Source: Siphonodentalium dalli (Eukaryota; Mollusca; Scaphopoda; Gadilida; Siphonodentaliidae). Taken from it: a stretch of 64,000 nucleotides of DNA. Shown here piece by piece: positions 59,385-64,000 of this stretch. A program made the translations under genes and the position numbers. Position 1 is the stretch's first letter; every line of letters begins with the position of its first letter. The stretch spans positions 176,158,247 to 176,222,246 of the forward strand of contig CP136064.1 in the NCBI GenBank assembly GCA_032622095.1. The letters run 5' to 3'. The notes under the pieces were generated by a model. It saw only the letters and a list, made by a program, of their open reading frames with translations. It did not search any database and was not told the origin of the DNA.

Positions 59385-62323
59385 CTTTTTAGCTCAACTT
59401 TACTTTGTAAAGTTTGAGCTATTGCCATGGCTTTGTCGTCCGTCGTCCGTGTGTACGTGTGTACGTGTGCGCGTGTGTGCGTGTGTGCGTGTGTACGTAA
59501 GGCGTCAACAATAGAGGCTACAGGTCGTACCTTTGATCGGATTATTATGAAATTTGTCATAGCTGTTGACATCAACATTTGTACCGGAATGATTCATTTT
59601 GGGGTCATTCGGAAAAAAAACATGGCCGCCAGCGGCCATCTTAGATTTCAAAATTCAATCCATTAGCACGGGCTACAGGCCGTACTGTTCGTCTGATCGT
59701 CATGAAATTTGTCATGGATGTTAATATTGACATGTAGATGGGAACGAGTAATTTTGGGGTCATTCGGCCAAAAAACATGGCCGCCAGCAGCCATCTTCGA
59801 TTTTACTCTTTGCATGACTAAATCCTTTAGCACGGGCTACAGGTCGTACCTTTAGTCAGATCATCATAAAATTTGTCATGGATGTTAACAATGACATGTA
59901 GATGGGAATGAGTCATTTTTGGGTTATTCGGGCAAAAAACATGGCCGCCAGCAGCCATCTTGGATTTTACTCTTTGTATGACTAAATCCTTTAGCACGGG
60001 CTACAGGTCATACCTTTAGTCTGATAATCATGAAATTTGTCATGGTTGTTGAAATTGGAATGTAGATGGGAACGAGTCATTTTGGGGTCATTCGGACAAA
60101 AAACATGGCCGCCAGTGGCCATCTTTGTTTTCAAAATTCAATCCATTAGCACGGGCCACAGGTTGCACTGTTCGTCTGATCATCATGAAATTTGTCATGG
60201 ATGTTAATATTGACATGTAGATGGGAACGCGTTATTTTGGGGTCAATCGGCCCAAAAATATGGCCGCCAGCAGCCATCTTGGATTTTACTCTTTGTATGA
60301 CTAAATTCTTTAGCACGGGCTACAGGTCGTACCTTTAGTCTGATCATCATAAAATTTGTCATGGATGTTAACAATGACATGTAGATTGGAACGAGTCATT
60401 TTGGGGTCATTCGGCCAAAAAACATGGCCGCCAGCAGCCGTCTTGGATTTTACTCTTTGCATGACTAAATCCTTTAGCACGGGCTACAGGTCCTACTTTT
60501 AGTCTGATCATCATAAAATTTGTCAATAATGTTAATAATCACATGTAGATGGGAACGAGTCATTTTGGGGTCATTCGGCCAAAAAACATGGCCGCCAGCA
60601 GCCATCTTGGATTTTACTCTTTGTATGACTAAATCCTTTAGCACGGGCTACAGGTCGCACCTTTAGTCTGATCATCATAAAATTTGTCATGTAGTCTGAT
60701 CATCATAAAATTTGTCATGGCTGTTGATATTGGAATGTAGATGGGAACGAGTCATTTTGGGGTCATTCGGACAAAAAACATGGCCGCCAGCGGCCATCTT
60801 GGATTTCAAAATTTAATCCATTAGCACGGGCCACAGGTCGTACTGTTTGTCTGATCATCATGAAATTTGTCATGGATGATAATATTGACATGTAGATGGG
60901 AACGAGTAATTTTGGGGTCATTCGGCCAAAAAACATGGTCGCCAGCAGCCATCTTGGATTTTACTCTTTGTATGACTAAATCCTTTAGCACAGGCTACAG
61001 GTCGTACATTTAGTCTGATTATCATAAAATTTGTCATGGCTGTTGAAATTGGAATGTAGATGGGAACGAGTCATTTTGGGGTCATTCGGACTAAAAACAT
61101 GGCCGCCAGCAGCCATCTTGCATTTAAAAATTTAATCCATTAGCACGGGCCACAGTTAGTACTGTTCGTCTGATCATCATGAAATTTGTCTTGGATGTTA
61201 ATATTGACATGTAGATGGGAACGAGTACTTTTGGGGTCATTTGGCCGAAAAACATGGCCGCCAGCAGCCATCTTGGATTTCACTCTTTGTATGACTAAAT
61301 CCTTTAGCACGGGCTACAGGTTGTATGTTTAGTCTGATCATCATAAAATTTGTCATGAATGTTAATAATGACATGTAGATGGGAACGAGTCATTTTGGGG
61401 TCATTCGGCCAAAAAACATGGCCGCCAGCAGCCATCTTGGATTTTACTCTTTGTATGACTAAATCCTTTAGCACGGGCTACAGGTCGTACCTTTAGTCTG
61501 ATCATCATAAAATTTTTCATGGCTGTTGAAATTGGAATGTAAATGGGAACGAGTCATTTTGGGGTCATTCGGACAAAAAACATGGCCGCTAGCAGCCATC
61601 TTGGATTTCAAAATTTAATCCATTAGCACGGGCCACAGGTCGTACTGTTCGTCTGATCATCATGAAATTTGTCATGGATGTTAATATTGACATGTAGATG
61701 GGAACGAGTAATTTTGGGGTCAATCGGCCAAAAAACATGGTCGCCAGCAGCCATCTTGGATTTTACTCTTTGTATGACTAAATCCTTTAGCACGGGCTAC
61801 AGGTTGTACCTTTAGTCTGATCATCATAAAATTTGTCATGAATGTTAATAATGACATGTAGATGGGAACGAGTCATTTTGGGGTCATTTGGCCAAAAAAC
61901 ATGGCCGCCAGCAGCCAACTTGGATTTTACTCTTTGTATGACTAAATCCTTTACCACGGGCTACAGGTCGTACCTTTAGTCTGATTTCGGGGTCATTCAG
62001 ACAAAAAACATGGCCGCCAGTGGCCATCTTGGATTTCAAAATTTAATCCATTAGCACGGGCCACAGGTCGTACCTTTAGTCTGATCGTCATAAAATTTGT
62101 CATTGATGTTAACGATGACATGTAGTTGGGAACGACTCATTTTGGGGTCATTCGGCTGAAAACATGGCCGCCAGCAGCCATCTTGGATTTTACTGTTCTC
62201 TTCATGTCTATAAACTAGTATTAGACATTCAACTTTCCACATTCCTAATCGCTCCATTGACTGTAATATATTAAATTATTCCCTTTCCAAGTTGAGCTAC
62301 AGTGTCATTGACACTTTCATTTT
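59385..62323 (+). mobile_element. Pearl-like element with ~17 monomers, copy 2
   Basis: Same head, a (GT)n-rich spacer (59446-59507) and the same tail as 39904-41060, but about 17 monomers between them. Three monomer types can be told apart: A (TTCAAAATTCAATCC...ATGGATGTTAATATTGACA), B (CTTTGTATGACTAAATCC...GTTAACAATGACA) and C (GGCTGTTGAAATTGGAATG...CATTCGGACAAAAAAC). They mostly follow the order A-B-C, a ~480 bp higher-order unit. One monomer near 61.98 kb is truncated. Confidence 0.75.
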
Positions 62324-62454
62324 ATTACACACCCACTAATTTTAAACTCCTGTATTCAACATAATGACTGTCATTGAATAAATAGAACCCATTCAGTCTC
62401 ATGGTAGTGTGGTCGTCGGAGGGTTAGACCCAGAAGAAATTGGTAAAGAAGCGG

Positions 62455-62730
62455 TTTTGGTGTCATTCGACGCGGGAGAATCTCGTGTATAACATATCCA
62501 AAATCCGCTAAAATCCGCTTTGGGGAAAATTCAGGATCCAAGATGGCGTCCAACATGGCTGCCGTTAGTCAAAAGATACTCTGACTGAGATTAATTCGAT
62601 TATAGTGAGAACAAATGTTGTCATATGTATACAATGTATATATTTCTGCAAAGGTAAAATATTGTGACACCTGTTTATGACACAAATGGAACCCCTCGTC
62701 CCAGATGGCCGCCAAAATGGCGGCCTAAAC
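62455..62730 (-). repeat. Dispersed ~270 bp repeat, copy 2
   Basis: Reverse complement of 21703-21957 with good agreement, including AATCCGCTAAAATCCGCTTT, CCAAGATGGCGTCCAACATG and GATGGCCGCCAAAATGGC. The sequence beyond it to about 63.6 kb repeats ATGGC-type and GCGGTATGAAATT-type words and may belong to the same larger family. Confidence 0.6.
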
Positions 62731-62735
62731 TCGAA

Positions 62736-64000
62736 CATTTGAAGTTTTTGCTAATATCTTAAAGATCAATTCCCCTGTTGTTAGATAATGGTTCAGATTG
62801 GCGACTTTGTTTAGTCTTATTCATGATAATTCAGCATTGGAGCAATGAAAGATACCATAAATGGGATCCCAGACTCATCTACACCCTCAAAAATTCGATT
62901 TTACAGAACGCGGTATAAAATTCCACAAAAATCGCCATTGGGATTAGTCATATATCAACAAGAAATGGACAGAACTGCACAATGTATTAAAGTTGGGCAT
63001 ACCAATATCTATGAATACTCTAATTCAATGAAACCATAATGGCGCTTTGTCTCAAAATGGGGTGAATTTTTTTTTGGAAAATGGCAGATATTGATCAGTG
63101 TCGTTCAATCCATTATAAGTAGTGGTTGATGAATAAAATTGACTAAATAAATACGAATGTATACCTCTTTATGATGCCATTAATATGCTAGCTCTGTGTA
63201 AAAACTTAAACATCAGTACCAAAAATGACTGCCAAAATGGCCACCCGATGTGAAAAATACTATTTTCTATCACTTCTGTTTATCACTTATTGCTCTCTGA
63301 ACTGGGAAACAATGGGTATATTCTTTCAATGATCGTATCAACTGATCATTCCAGCAATGACATGTCTAATCGATTAGATCATAGTTTACTCCGGTCCTTC
63401 ACTAATAAGTTATAACGAATGCGGTATGAAATTTAACCAAAATCAACTTTGGGGTTCTGGTCACATTTGATATTTAGGGATGAGCAGATCTTGTCTACAA
63501 AATAATTGAGCGTTTCTTTTATTTGTGAACATTCCATCTCAAATAGACCAAAAGAAACAATACATTTTATCTAATATGGCTTCCAAAAATAAAAAATGGT
63601 AGACTCTGCCCAGCTTATCATATAATGGAAGTTGTGAGTGGTGGATGCAGTTGATAGTTGGCTAATATACATGTATGTGGCTCATATACATCAAAACTAT
63701 TTTTTTCAATCTGTTGGTGGCTTCCCGTGGGTTGACAAAATCGCGACGCATCAGTGCTATAATGTCGTAACTCAATTATGGCGGAAATGAGTATTTGATA
63801 ACCATTCGAATCGTGAGAAAAAATCCAATCCGATGGGCCAAACTCTTTTTGCATTGGATGACAAATATTCGCACAACCAGAAAAAGCAAATGTCGTATCT
63901 CCAGCGATCTTTACAATTATTCGTGCTATGAGGTCGTATGTCCAACAGCAGCCAATCGGACGCTTCAGGTTGTCCACGTGACTTCTGTTTTGTGTTTGTG
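62736..64000. other. 3' edge of window, repeat-like text
   Basis: ATGGC-rich and GCGGTATGAAATT-type phrases recur, suggesting old copies of the dispersed repeat family. A 119-codon minus-strand frame (63618-63977) has no family motif and is not called. Confidence 0.35.

Noticed and set aside
63618-63977. 119-codon minus-strand frame at the window edge
   Set aside because: No domain recognised and it lies in repeat-like text; not enough to call a gene or a pseudogene.
1-64000. CRISPR arrays, operons, prophage or bacterial defence systems
   Set aside because: Repeats lack the short direct-repeat/unique-spacer pattern, and the spliced AIP gene shows this is animal DNA.

Overview
The window is animal DNA, not bacterial. 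It has spliced exons with GT/AG introns, an AT-rich base composition, dense small inverted-repeat transposons, non-LTR retrotransposon pieces and a tRNA-derived SINE. Two elements with conserved ends and a core of 155-165 bp tandem monomers resemble the pearl / Helentron-associated elements described from bivalves. Together with the repeat style, this suggests a marine lophotrochozoan, most likely a mollusc. That assignment is inference, and I cannot name a species.

One conserved host gene is clear: AIP (aryl-hydrocarbon-receptor-interacting protein, also XAP2), plus strand, 25018-56662. Its six coding exons are 25018-25116, 44641-44820, 46664-46841, 50540-50726, 51244-51386 and 56463-56662. 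They join in frame to 328 codons plus a stop, against 330 residues in human AIP. Coding sequence is about 3% of the 31.6 kb gene. Intron 1 alone is 19.5 kb.

Layout. 1-24.9 kb: AT-rich flank with no confident gene (one doubtful terminal exon at 2225-2272). It holds several families of short palindromic transposons, two TIR elements, arrays of a ~169 bp monomer inside Helentron-like elements, a decayed ~150 bp satellite and a ~150 bp tandem repeat. 24.9-25.1 kb: AIP exon 1, with a 16-bp-arm hairpin just upstream. 25.3-44.6 kb (intron 1): an intact antisense RNase H ORF from a non-LTR retrotransposon; a ~4.0 kb element with ~270 bp terminal inverted repeats enclosing a MULE-type transposase fragment and a broken PHD-finger/reverse-transcriptase ORF; two adjacent elements with 122 bp repeats; and one pearl-like element. 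44.6-56.7 kb: AIP exons 2-6, whose introns hold a hAT-like element, a SINE, an isolated satellite monomer, a LINE remnant, paired direct repeats and palindromic elements. 56.7-64 kb: two palindromic oestrogen-response-element-like sites just past the AIP stop, more foldback elements, and a 2.9 kb pearl-like element with a trimeric higher-order repeat.

I found no CRISPR array, operon or other prokaryotic system. The most unusual structure is the TIR-bounded element at 26.7-30.7 kb. I see no convincing dedicated new biological system; the interest lies in transposon architecture and in how it loads the AIP gene.
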